Shown piece after piece: positions 1 to 10,370 of a DNA stretch of 64,000 bases. Source of the stretch: Ochotona curzoniae (lineage: Eukaryota; Chordata; Mammalia; Lagomorpha; Ochotonidae); contig NW_024465885.1 in NCBI RefSeq assembly GCF_017591425.1, forward strand, positions 36,898,501-36,962,500, given 5' to 3'. The notes under the pieces are model-generated. The model worked only from the letters and a program-made list of their open reading frames with translations, ran no database searches and had not been told where the DNA came from. Numbering within the stretch: the stretch's first letter is position 1; each line of letters begins with the position of its first letter. The translations under genes were made by a program, and so were the position numbers.

Positions 1-425
1 GTCCTTGAGCCTGCCTGCATGGTGGGTGATGGGTCCATGAGCCCCAACAGCAGGGAGTCCAGTGGGGCCCGTGTTGCCTGGCCCAGGTCCTGGGACCCAC
101 CTGAGTGGTTGATGTCAGGTTTGTGAGCCCCAATGACGGGAGGTCCAATGGGACCCAGCTTGCCTGGCCTGCCTGCAAAGTGGCTGCCATGTTTATGAGA
201 CCAGGGGTGAGGCAATTGGGAGGGACTGGGTTGTGTGGTCCAGGTCTTTAGGCTTACCTGAGCAGTAGGTGCTGGGTCCATGAGCCCCAGGGGCAGGGGG
301 TTCAGCGGGGCCCATGGCACTTGGCCTGCACCTTTGGGCCAGCCTAAGAGGTAGGTGCTGGCATTGTTAGCCCAGGAGATGGGGATCCTTGGGCCCACTT
401 GCCAGAATAGGTTCTCCTCAGTAGA
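1..425. repeat. Diverged ~85-bp minisatellite (about five units)
   Basis: The motif GAGCCCC or a close variant recurs at 39, 125, 197, 282 and 368, spacings of 86, 72, 85 and 86 bp. It is followed each time by a G-rich stretch and a 'TCCAGTGGGGCCC'-like block. Units are diverged from each other and the array may extend left of the window. Confidence 0.6.
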
Positions 426-924
426 AAAGACAAGAGCAGTGGACAGCAGGCCCTGATGCACATGGAGAATATGGCAGCCCAGTGGGCCCTGCAGGGGACA
501 ACTGGTACTGCAGCAGAGGAAGAACAGAACAAATTGGACAACTACCCCAGCCAAACAATGACAGCAACAATCTCAGCGAATGGAGACTCCAAGCTTAACT
601 ATGTCAGTCAATGGATATTTGGAGGGTTTCCTCATCCTTGTTATTAGTGAAATCGACAGCATTTCAGAATTATCCAAACCATTTAGGCAGAACCCTCGGA
701 GCTTGCACCACATCAGGACCCTGGGTTGATATCAGGTGACCGTTCACCATGCCCCAGTACTAGAACAGTTGAGAGGCTGAGTATGTCTTATACTGTTATC
801 TTCTGCCTTCCCCCAGAAACAGGAAGAAATGAAAAATTTGGAAACAATGATCACACCTACTTTTTCCTAACCTCAGTTCCTTCCCACCCTAATCAGCTAT
901 GTAAACATCATCAAAAATAAATAA

Positions 925-930
<6 letters not shown>
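1..930 (+). mobile_element. Unnamed poly(A) retroposon, copy 1 (starts before window)
   Basis: This stretch is alignable by eye with 19620-20375 (+) and with the reverse complement of 6635-7570. Shared landmarks in order are a block around 'GGAGACTCYAAG', a 'GACAGCA.TT' block, a pyrimidine-rich 'CCCCAGA.ACAGGAA' block and an end of the type 'AACTATGTAAA.AT..CAAAAATAAA'. The left part (1-425) is a minisatellite of roughly 85-bp units. No long ORF is present. The 3' end is A-rich and runs into a TG microsatellite. The family could be a lagomorph L1 3'UTR type or a composite non-autonomous retroposon. I do not recognise it. Confidence 0.5.

Positions 931-931
<1 letters not shown>

Positions 932-956
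<25 letters not shown>
932..956. repeat. (TG)n microsatellite
   Basis: An uninterrupted TG run follows the A-rich tail of retroposon copy 1, a common place for microsatellite birth. Confidence 0.95.
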
Positions 957-1124
957 ACAGTTAAAAATTTAATGGCAATACCTACAAACCTATAATAAAA
1001 AGCAGATAGCTTGATTATTTTGATAGGAAAAAGATTGGAACAGGTATTTCACCAAAAAATATTGGGGGAATCTAATTGAACAGTAAAAATTGAAAAGAGA
1101 AATAAACATATCCAACATTAGAAT

Positions 1125-1405
1125 TTGGGACGCCCATTTGCCAAAACAGAATGGCTGGTTCAAGTTCCACCTACTTTACTTCCAATCCAGTTTCCTGATC
1201 ATTCACATCCTGGAAAGCATCAAGTAAAATAGCTCAAGTTTGGAATCTCTTTCATTCATGTGGGAGGACTGAACTGTGGTCCAGGATTCTTGCTTCGGCC
1301 TTGCCCGGCTCTAGTTGTTGTGGACATCTGGGGAGTGAAGCAACAAAGGGAAGATTTCTCTCCTTCTACCTCTCTGCCTTTCAAAAGTGGACAAAAAAAT
1401 TTGAA
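1125..1405 (+). mobile_element. CSINE-like SINE, old
   Basis: The order of SINE landmarks can be followed on the + strand: a B-box-like GGTTCAAGTTCC near 1157, 'TCCAATCCAG', 'ATGTGGGAGGA', 'TTGCTTCGGCCT' and 'GGGGAGTGAAGCA', ending in 'CTGCCTTTCAAAA'. It is heavily diverged with small deletions. Confidence 0.6.
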
Positions 1406-1879
1406 AATGTGCTAGTTCAGCAAAAAAAAGGAAATGTAGTCATGTGAGACAACCCTACAGACCCACAGAAAAATAGATACATTTTTTAAACTGAAATAAC
1501 CAAAAAAGTGAAAAGTATGCAATAAAAAAATTTTAACGAGTAAATGGAGATTTGATAGGAGCAATGACACTTCTTGCATTGTAATAATGTGAATGAAAAA
1601 GAACTTTTGTTCAAATGAAGATATGTTGATAAGTTTTGTGGTAGGACAATAAAGATATATCTGGCTGATTCAATTTGTTTTCCAATTCAATGTACTAAGA
1701 CTAGATTCTGAAAGTTTGCATGTGAAGACAATGTTAGATATGTGATTATAAGATAAGTGGTATATAAGAAACATAAATAAGCAATAAAATTTAAAAGGAA
1801 TAAAATGTAAAGTGCTGGCAAGTATTACCAGTAGAGTGTAAAATGGTGTTTGGGAAACTGCATGTAAAATTTACTGCAG

Positions 1880-2260
1880 TTAGATATATTGCCATCTACT
1901 AATTCCACTCTTACAACAATTAGGTATGTATTCCACACAAATTAATAGACAATCTAAGGCATATTTAAAATAATATTTAAACTGGAAATCATTGAAATGC
2001 CACAAATAAGGAAAATGAATGAATAAATGTTGGCATAAAATGCAATAGAATACTGTGCTAAAATTAAAACATTCAAACAGAAGGTAGGGATGAACCTTAC
2101 AACCACTACATTCAGTGAAGTAAACAGACACAAAAATGTACATTCAATATGATTTTATGTGACTAAAGTTTAAGAACCAATATGATCACTAGAGTACTAC
2201 AGAAGTGATTTTGCCATCTGACAAGAGACATAAGGAAAATGTACCAGGTTCTTAAATAGC
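1880..2260 (+). mobile_element. Ancient L1 ORF2 C-terminal relic
   Basis: The + strand matches the layout of the end of old mammalian L1 ORF2: a 'GGAAATCATTGAAATGCCACA' type block and, further on, an 'ATTCAGTGAAGTAAACAGACA' type block (the L1 'LSEVSQ' region). Stops and frameshifts are frequent. No coding potential remains. Confidence 0.55.
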
Positions 2261-2454
2261 TTATAACTTCATCTGGAACATTTAAATATTCACAAGCTTT
2301 ATATTATAGATACGATTTCATGCAATGTATTCCATGCATATTCAACTATAATTAAAATATAAGGTGAAATACAATAAAATATTATAGCTAAACTGCTGGA
2401 TTGTAGGAGATGGGATTTCCAAATATATAAGGCACAGATATGTAAGAGCTAAAG

Positions 2455-2576
2455 AATGATCCACACTAAACAATGGTCTTTCCCACTAACCTGTAGCTCT
2501 TGACCCTTTGTGCCCTTGTCAACTACGTAAAGATTATCAAAACAAAATAATAATTAAAAAAAATGATTCACACTAA
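2455..2576 (+). mobile_element. 5'-truncated 3' stub of the unnamed retroposon, with TSD
   Basis: About 92 bp (2470-2561) match the last part of copies 1 and 2, including 'CCTTTGTGCCC', 'AACTACGTAAA' and an A-rich tail. The insert is bounded by AATGATCCACACTAA (2455-2469) and AATGATTCACACTAA (2562-2576), a 15-bp duplication with one mismatch. This marks it as an independent insertion made by the L1 machinery. Confidence 0.65.
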
Positions 2577-2689
2577 TATCCAATTGCCTGAAAGTTCCAT
2601 AGCCAATAGAACAAGAGGGAAAAGCAGCCCAAGTTTCAGTCAAAAGACTGTCACGTCCTGAAATGCGTTACTGTGTAAGCTTCCTTCTC

Positions 2690-2880
2690 CTGGCAGAGTC
2701 AACTCTTTGAGGAGGTGTCAGTGTATCACTATGGTAATAATATGGGGGAAGACAGTGGCCAGAGTGGGGTGGGAGGGGGGGAATATGAAGGGAGGAAGGG
2801 GAGGTGGAAGGGAGAATCCTTATATCCATAAAACCGCATCATAGAAAATAATCATTTAAAAAATAAAACAATAGAATGGC
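2690..2880 (+). mobile_element. L1-type purine-rich 3' end relic
   Basis: A G/A-rich tract (around 2765-2815) is followed by 'GAGAATCC', an 'AATCATTTAAAAAATAAAA' tail. The same arrangement occurs at 30220-30330. G-rich tract plus A-rich tail is the usual form of L1 3'UTRs. Confidence 0.45.
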
Positions 2881-3463
2881 ATGCAGAAGAGTGAGGGAAA
2901 ATCTTGACATGCACCTATATAGACTGCTTAATACTCACTGGAACCTTGACCTCCAACTGTTGTTTAACATCACCCAAAGTGTCACCTAAAATTTGGGCCA
3001 TATTTGACTCAAAGGTATCTATCAACTGTGTTCTGCTCATCCAGTCCCTTGTACTCACCTGCCTGAAGCTGGAATTCTTCCAAAGTAGAGGATGGTCTAA
3101 AAGCCACTGTAGATGAAAAGGCTCATGGGTAGGAAATACAGCGAACAGAAGAAATGCTCCAAGTGGAAGTGTGAAACAGATCAAAGTTAGAAGCAAACTC
3201 AATGCTGAAGGCAAATGTTAATTTCCTTATTGTACTTTCTTCCTCATCAGCCAAACCCAAATATGTGACTCTGTCTCACACGTTTTTCTCCTTGGAGATG
3301 GCAGAAGGAAGATCATGTTGAGCTCATTCTAGAGACTAGAATATATGGCATTCGGAACCAATTTCAAAAAATGCAACTGGAAAGCAAGCTAGCAAGCCAC
3401 AGAGTCAATACCTTATCTCTTAAACTCTTGGCTGATAACTTTTGCTTAAGATATTAAAATATT

Positions 3464-3466
<3 letters not shown>
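2880..3466. other. Intergenic; no gene recognised
   Basis: On the minus strand an open frame runs from about 3217 to 2915 and contains a good splice donor (CAG/GTGAGT at 3059/3058), but the frame has no ATG near its start and I do not recognise the translation. Nothing else supports a gene here. Confidence 0.4.

Positions 3467-3501
<35 letters not shown>
3467..3501. repeat. (TA)n microsatellite
   Basis: A near-perfect TA dinucleotide run of about 35 bp. Confidence 0.95.
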
Positions 3502-3503
<2 letters not shown>

Positions 3504-3528
3504 TGCCTAAAAGCTAAATCCAGTTACA

Positions 3529-4016
3529 TGTCACCAAACCTGAGCCTATTTGTCCAGCGCCCTCTGCCCTTATCCTCCATAGGGGTATACTCCATATACT
3601 CCATATACTTTCCAAATGCCAATCGCAATATTCTCACTAAGCCAAAAAATGATCTCATAAGCCAATATGCCCCCTTGGATCATGTAACTCACACCGTGAC
3701 TTTCCTTAGATATCCCAAAAAGGGTATGAAAAATGGGCAAAAATTAAACCCATCCAAGCTCTGCCCACGTTGAATATTTATCTAAGCTCCACACTGAAAA
3801 ATACTCCCTATTCCTCCAGAAAGCATAACAGGATGCCACAAATCTTGTTGATCACCACTCATTTTCACTTGGCATGACCAGATTCATCCCTTGAGTGTGA
3901 ACTTTTCCCTTGCTTCAAATAAATCTTGTTTCTGAGCTCAGCTTTTTCTACTTTTCCTTGAATTCCTTCTTGTTCTCCAGAGAAGAATCAAGCTTAACCT
4001 CAGGCCACCCCACAAC
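3529..4016 (+). mobile_element. Candidate solo LTR of an old endogenous retrovirus
   Basis: The block looks like a class I-type LTR read on the + strand: a C-rich U3, then CTTGCTTCAAATAAATCTTG with the polyadenylation signal AATAAA near 3918, a T-rich segment and 'CCTTGAATTCCTTCTTG', ending '...CCACCCCACAACA'. The proposed ends TGTCACC (3529) and ...ACAACA (about 4016) are guesses, because I found no convincing target duplication. No gag, pol or env reading frame is attached. Confidence 0.4.
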
Positions 4017-4203
4017 AATGTGACCTCATTATAATTGCCCCAATATTTCTTCAAGATATGTGCTTGAATCTCTTCTCAAATATATATGAGTTTATTTATT
4101 TGTGAGCATAATGGCTCAAAGGATCACCTTCAGATACCAAAACAATGCTCAGCAAGATTGGAAAAGTAATGATCTTTTAATTGATGTATAAACAAGAGCT
4201 TTT

Positions 4204-4510
4204 AGGACCCAGCGCGATAGTCTAGTGACTGAATCCTTGCCTTCAATGTGCTGGGATCCCATAGGGCACCAGATCATGTCCTGGTTGCTCCATTTCCCAT
4301 CCAGCTCCCTGCTTGTGGCCTGGGAAAAGCAGTAGAGGACAATCCAAAGCCTTTGGCACCTGCAGGCTTTGTGGGAGACCTGGAAGAAATTCCTGGCTCC
4401 TGGCTTCAGATCAGCTCAGCTCTGGCTGTTACAGCTACTTGGGGAGTATACCAGAGATTGGACGATATTTCTTTCTGTCTCCCTTCTCTCTGTAAATCTG
4501 CCTTCCCAGG
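4204..4510 (+). mobile_element. CSINE-like SINE
   Basis: All landmarks are present on the + strand: 'GACCCAGCGCGATAGTCTAG', 'GGGATCCCATAGGGCACC', 'GCTTGTGGCCTGGGAAAAGC', 'GGGAGACCTGGAAGAA' and 'CTTCTCTCTGTAAATCTGCC'. It is directly followed by a second SINE tail. Confidence 0.8.
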
Positions 4511-4660
4511 CTCTAACTTCTCCCTGGCTTATTCTTGGGCTGTGGCAGCCATTTAGGTGGTGAACCATAGATGAAAACAACAAAATATGAATCTCTTTCT
4601 CAGTCATTCCCTCTCACCGTTTCCTTCCATCCTTCCTTTTCAAACAGATAATTTTTTTAA
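4511..4660 (+). mobile_element. Second, partial SINE 3' region in tandem
   Basis: 'GGCAGCCATTTAGGTGGTGAACCA' type sequence and a T/C-rich then A-rich tail repeat the last third of the SINE directly downstream of the preceding copy. It is either an older copy into whose body the first inserted, or a tail duplication. Confidence 0.4.
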
Positions 4661-5984
4661 AATATCTCCCCTTCTCAGTGTATAGCTGGAGCACAGGGGA
4701 GGGATGAATATGGTAGCTAATGAGTCTTTGTGAACTCTTCAAGATGTATAGTCTCTTTAAGAGGCACTGGGATTAGACAGAGAAACTTGGTTTTCAACAC
4801 ATCTTAAACACTAAATTAAATTCTAAGCTACACCTTAGGAATGTGTGTATTTAGAATATACAGCTTAAAGGGCTGCTGATTGGAAAAATTCTTTTATGAG
4901 ACACAAAAATTTTATCAATCATCTGAAATATAATTAAAGTTGCCAGCTTATTCTTATGTTCTATCTTGAGGGCAAAAAATAAAATGTTTCTTCTTTGTTT
5001 GTAATTTTAGGTTTAGTAAGCACCAAGGATAAGTAGCACTAAATGAATAGACTTCACACAATGTACAGTTAAAATTCAAAACCATTTGAACAGAAAGAGA
5101 ACAGGAACTCAGCACTGGCAATTTAATGAAACAATCCCAAATCAAGTCATTTTTCTATACCTTGACCATGTCAACTCTTAAATTTGTTTTTAATGCAGTC
5201 TTAAATTGGCACAGTAAGACGGTGAATCGCAACATGAACTAAAAAATGTCCTGGAGCTCATAAATCATTTGTGACATGTATGTTCACAACAACAGCATTC
5301 TGAAGAAAGGGGAACAGTGAAAGTTCTGAGAAACTGGGCAGGAATACTTCCTAACGTTCAGTGGTTTAGCTGAGTTGCTAAATGCTAAGTTTCAAAAGCA
5401 TATGTAGCTTGCACGAAAAAAAAATAAATTTTATTCACTATGCAAACAAAAAGTCCCTTTGAACATGCTCTGTTTGAGGGTAATTTTGTGACTCAAAGAG
5501 TTTGTCATATTTCCCCAAGGATGTTTTCATCATTTCTCCCTTGTACCTTTGAAAGACCTCAAAAATGTCAGTTATGTGTCACAGTGTACATATGTGCCAG
5601 ATACATTCAGAACATACATTTCTTGCTAAATAATTATGAGTGGAAGAGCAAGTTTTCGTGAGCTAAATGACAGCTTTCTCATATCGTTGAGGGATATGAG
5701 AAAACTACTAGAACTCAATATTTCATAATAATTTCTTAACATTCATCAAGGGAGCAATTTCCCAAGCCAAAATATTATGGTTCTGAGTGATTCTCTCCAT
5801 GGCATAGTTCAGCAAAAGGGCAGCATGGGGCAATAGCTGAGATCTAGAAAAATCTAATGAAAAAAAAATTTAAATAAAATCAGCCAAACTCTTTTCAACT
5901 AAACCATAGCCAGAAGTGTCTGTTTTTAGATACGGTTATTATAATCAAATGAGTATTTATTGTATTTATTGGAGAGTAAGTAAT
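4661..5984. other. AT-rich intergenic DNA, nothing recognised
   Basis: No ORF of note, RNA gene or clear repeat was seen on either strand in this 1.3-kb stretch. Confidence 0.5.
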
Positions 5985-6330
5985 TTCTGCATCTTTTTTA
6001 ATGGTATTATTCCACAGGATCTTGGATTTTGCCCTCCCTTCTCCCAAACCCTCTTCTAAACCTAAGGATTTCCCCTATTTTTATTGCAATCTACAGATTT
6101 CATAAACAATCATAAGTCCATCACTCCACTGTTTAAGTGCAACTTGACATTATAGGTATGAACAATGGCAGAAAATTCAGCATCCTATTGTAAAGATGCA
6201 TTTAATTGTTTCATTGGGAGTCCATATTTGACTCAGAAGTAGAAATGGATACTGCATTGTATCCTCATATCTGGAAATGATAGTCTCTATTACAGAGTTA
6301 CTATATAACCCCTTGAATGGAGAGCTATAA
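5985..6330 (-). mobile_element. L1/HAL1 3'UTR fragment, 5'-truncated
   Basis: The reverse complement aligns by eye with the 3' end of the half-LINE at 23260-23540 and with 45905-46330 (-). Shared blocks are 'GTTTCATTGGGAGTCCAT', 'GACATTATAGGTATGAACAATGG' type sequence and a pyrimidine-rich end ('CCTCCCTTCTCCCAAACCC') that is the complement of the L1 G-rich 3' tract. Confidence 0.55.
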
Positions 6331-6602
6331 AACAAGATGTACAGCAGGAGTAGAAGTAACTTACAATATTCTATAAACCATTCCTGAATTAGGCAACATT
6401 TTTTTTTTCTAGAACTGCTCCTTTTTTGTGCTTAAATTGTTCATTCTCCATCAAAGAATTAAGCAACTCTTTCCATTATCAAATCTTTGTATTTACAAAT
6501 TTAAGTGTATTTATAGTCTGGAAACATAAATTAATACAAAATGGCATTCCTCTATTTTAACTTGTTGCTGCATATAACCTTTCCAGTCTGATGTTCTCCC
6601 AC

Positions 6603-6624
6603 CGCCCCCCCCCCTTTTTTTTAA
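6603..6624. repeat. poly(C)/poly(T) tract
   Basis: A short C run is followed directly by T's, next to the 3' end of the retroposon copy on the minus strand. Confidence 0.8.
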
Positions 6625-6634
6625 GGATTTCTCT

Positions 6635-7570
6635 CTTTTTATTTTATTCTTTGTTTGTTTGTTTAGCTTTTTTATTTTGGCAATCTTTACATTGCTGCTA
6701 AGGGTAAAAAGTTACAAGGGCTAAAGGGAATATTGAGGAGAAGCCCCACCCAGTCTCCCACCCACCCCAGGTCCCAGATATAGGGCATGCCCTGAGATCT
6801 TTGCTCAAGTGGTTCTGGTAGTTCATCAGTTATGCATTGCTGCCAATCTCGCCACTCCAGGCATGATGAGGCTGTTGAAGAATCTACTGATTGACATAGT
6901 CCATCATAGAGTCTCCCTTTGTCCAGTATTTCACGGCCAACATATAGCTGTGGTGGTTGATTGACCTGTTCTATCTTCCATCTTTTCTTGGTTAAGGTTC
7001 TGAGTCTGCCATTTTGATTGAGGGGATCTCCAAAGAGACTTTGAGGTGCTCCCAGACCAGATTCCTATATGTACTAGCAAGTACAGGACCTGGCACAGTC
7101 CATCTCCCTGATCAGCTGCTGGTTGCAATTGCTGGGTTGGTTCCAACTTCAGCCCCGACTTCCACTGGAACCAATGGGTGTTGCGGTCTAGTCTGGTTCT
7201 GCCCAGCACATACTCGGCCATCACACTAACCAGTGGGAGCTGCAGCCTAGTCAGAGCGACCCCCAATAATCCCCACCAGGCCCACCCTGCCCTGATTTGC
7301 CAGTATGTGAAGCAGACCAGTTCATTCTGCCCCATATCCCATTTGGCTCTTGTAAATGTTGAAGGGTATTGGAGCTTGGTTCCATCCAACCAGCTCAATT
7401 GTCTAACCCTCATGGATGTTGTTGAGTGCCTCTCTGTCTAGCCACCCCAGCCCCTGTCCTAGTTATTTTGTGCCCTCCCATTGGAGTGGTAACCCAAGGG
7501 GTTAGGAGCTCCCTACTTCCCTCCTAGGTCACTCTCACTCCAGAATTATGCTCTCTCTAGGTGACCTGTG
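6635..7570 (-). mobile_element. Unnamed poly(A) retroposon, copy 2 (reverse orientation)
   Basis: The reverse complement matches 19620-20375: a 'GGAGATGGACTGTGCCAGG' block (copy 3: 'GGCGATGGACTGTTCCAGG'), 'ATCTGGTCTGGGA', 'GCAGACTCAGAACC', and the end 'TGTAAAGATTGCCAAAATAAA'. Read in its own sense it carries a 160-codon ATG-started frame (7413 to 6931). Part of that frame, GDGLCQVLYL, has an in-frame counterpart GDGLFQALYL in the copy at 19.6 kb. I know no protein like it, and a chance frame in a G/C-richer repeat is possible. Confidence 0.55.
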
Positions 7571-8819
7571 GTTGGACTTGACAATATTATCCCCTTTTAA
7601 ATCTGAAATTGCTACTTCAGTGTCAGAAAAAAAAGTTGGAAGAGAAAGATGATTCACTATTAATTGACAGGTATTCTTCACCCCTCTCCCTCTTCTTTCA
7701 GAGTCAGCACTCACTTCACTGTTCTGATCTCATAATACAGTCTGTATCTCATTCTCTCTTCTCAGAATGGCCTTTCTGTCTTTCTCCTTTTCTGGCCAAC
7801 TGTCCATCATCCCCCAAGGAGAACTATTGAGTAATCTACTTCTGAAAACACTAGAAATCATGTGGTTGGTGAATGATAGCCATAGAGCTGTACTTAAATG
7901 ACCAAGTAGGACCAATATTTCAAAGCTCAACACAAGAATGTGGGATCTTTTAACCTTATTCTCACTCTTTCAAATGCCTATCCTTACTCCGCAGAACAAT
8001 GCAGCAGACTTAGATGCAGCTAAACCCTCGTCTGAGTGAGTTCTTCCAAAAAACTATTAGGTCAATGGATGGGGCTAATGAATTGGGCACTGGGATCCCT
8101 CCAACCACTCAGGAGTTTAAAAAAATTATAACTCAGTCTCATCTGCCTAAAGTTTGTATCCATGCCAAAAGTCATTCTGAATTTAAAGCAAAAGCCAAAA
8201 GTATTTCCAAAATCCCAGCAAGCAATGTATGATGTTGTTGGGAGATATTAACTGGAAGTTTGAGTATTGGTAGACTTGAGAATTTTATTGCAGCTCTATT
8301 GCTAATTATCTGTTAAAAGCCATTTCTACTGCTCAAAACCAAAGCTGTCACCTAATTCTGTATCAGGCATTTGTGCAATATAAATTATGTGGTTTAATCT
8401 TTTTAAATTCCAAATTACATACAATTATTACCTCTTTTTACAATGAGCACTTGGAATTAAATACAGACATGCATGCTAAACAAGCTAACATAGACTTATG
8501 TGCAAGCTTCCTTTTACCCTCCTACAACAAAAGCAAGTTGGACTAGACAATCTCAAAGGTGTCTTAAGCACTTCAGACAGTCCCATTGCTTCATTTCCCT
8601 TTCCAAAGATGAAATTTCCATCTTCAGTGCTTTGGTTTTTACAAAGTTAGTCCCTTGTCTCTGACATTTAAGGGAATATGAAGTGCCTCTTCCTGAGAAG
8701 CATTTATTCTTGTGACTCACTCATGGTGGAACATTATTTAGCTGAGTGTTTACCTTATCCCTTACAAAGAATGTAAAATCAACTTGAGCTTGCCAACTAG
8801 TCTGACCTATAATATTTTC
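7571..8819. other. Intergenic DNA, nothing recognised
   Basis: Only short chance frames occur, the longest about 70 codons. No repeat or RNA gene could be named. Confidence 0.5.
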
Positions 8820-9003
8820 CCTAATATTCACTATTGCATGTGGGTGCACAGTCCCAAGGCTTTGGGTCACCCTCTAATGCTTTCCCAGGCCACAAGCAGG
8901 CAGCTGGATGGGATGTGGAGCAGTACAACACCAACTGGTGAGCACATGGGATCTTGGCACATGCAAGGTGAGCATTTAGCCACTAGGCTATTGTGCTAGG
9001 CCC
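8820..9003 (-). mobile_element. CSINE-like SINE, 5' half
   Basis: On the minus strand the head GGCCTAGCACAATAGCCTAG, a diverged 'ACCAGTTGGTG' region, 'CATCCAGCTGCCTGCTTGTG' and 'CCTGGGAAAGC' appear in the expected order. The 3' half is missing, which is unusual for a reverse-transcribed element and suggests a later deletion. Confidence 0.7.
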
Positions 9004-9189
9004 AAACAACTAGCTTTAAAATATTCCAGATACATACTTGTGTCATCACCATCAAATTTTCCAAAAGAACAATGCAAAGCAGCAAGAATAATGTATCTAA
9101 TGTCGCTCATTATAAGTTTTTACACTTGCATTGCCTACAGTACACATGGTGATGCTTACTGACCTAGACTCATAGGTCTATAGCCATAG

Positions 9190-9540
9190 CTCCTGTGTCA
9201 GTTCACTCTTCTAACAGCTGCAACAAAAGTATGTTTGGCTTACAGGTCTGGAGGTCAGGAAGTGTCAGTGCAGGATACTTAGCACATAATAAGGGACGTC
9301 TTGGCAACAGCATCATGGTGAAGGGCACCCCACGAGAAGACAGAACATGCATCATAGCTCAGGTCCCTTTTCCTATTCTTGTGAAGACACAAACGCCATC
9401 ATGATTCCACCCTTCAAGTCGCATCTGATCGTGATGACTGCTCAAAGGCCATGCCGCCAAATACCACCAACTTATGCATTTGACGGGTAAGTTTCCAACA
9501 CAGAAACTTTAGGGGCCATATTGAAACCCTAAGAGCTATT
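9190..9540 (-). mobile_element. MaLR/MLT1-like LTR relic
   Basis: The + strand shows the complement of the MLT1-type LTR end: 'AACAGCTGCAACAAAAGTATG', 'CTTACAGGTCTGGAGGTCAGGAAG', then 'GATTCCACCCTTCAAG' and 'GAAACTTTAGGGGCCATATTGAAACC'. The match is to remembered family features and is too old for target-site analysis. Confidence 0.45.
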
Positions 9541-9649
9541 TACAAGAAGTAGATAAAGATTCTTCCCTTTTCAGCTTTCTTACATCTGTGATAAGGACAA
9601 TATTAATAATATCCACTTCATAGACAGAGGTTTTAAGTAGTTAACACTT

Positions 9650-9945
9650 ATTTGTTTGTTTATTTATGAGAAGATGAGCTCCCATACCAGATGGTTCACT
9701 CCCCAGAAGACCACATAAGCCAAAGATAGGCCAGGACCAGAGCTGAGATCTGGAAGTTGCATCCAAATCTCTCCATTGGTAGCAGACAGCCAGCTACTTG
9801 GGCAACCATTGCTACCTTCCAGGGTCTGAGTTAATGGGAAGCCTGAGTCAGGAGTCAGAACCAGAATCAAACCCCGGGACTCAAGCTTGGACTTCAGGAA
9901 TCAAAGCTATTAGTCTGAATGTTTGTTCCATAATGCAACTAACAT
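9650..9945 (-). mobile_element. tRNA-SINE, older subfamily
   Basis: A TTTATTTAT(GA) start, 'GGTTCACTCCCCAGA', 'GGCCAGGACCAGAGCTGAG', and near the right end 'GAATCAAACCCCGGGACTC', the reverse complement of a B-box. It differs from the common SINE in its middle part. Confidence 0.6.
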
Positions 9946-10234
9946 TTATAAGGAAAATGGAATGATTAGCTTATTAAAAACATTAATACGCAATGATAAG
10001 CATAAAGTGCTAATACTTATATGTAAAATACAATCAATATAAATTTTCAAGGTGTTCACTGGATAAAACTATTAGTCAAAACTCCATTCTTTTATTCTTC
10101 AATTCTCTTCAAAGTTCTTCCTCTCTATTTTTCTCTGCTCCTGGGAATTCAAAGCCCTGCCTAAAAAGTATTCCACAGTCTTCCTACAAGAATTTTTTGT
10201 AGTGTTTGCTTTCTTCATTAGAAATTCAGAGTGA

Positions 10235-10370
10235 CAAAAGGGAATACACACAGAGAAATAGATTTCTCATCTACTCCCCAAATGGCTGCAATTGCCATGG
10301 CTAGACCAGGCAAAAGCCAGGAGCCTGCAGCTACACCTGAGACTTTCACATGAATGGAAGGGACACAAAC
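10235..10370 (-). mobile_element. SINE 3' fragment
   Basis: Minus-strand SINE tail: 'CATCTACTCCCCAAATGGCTG', 'GGCTAGACCAGGCAAAAGCC', 'AGGAGCCTGCAGC'. It is truncated before the head. Confidence 0.55.
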
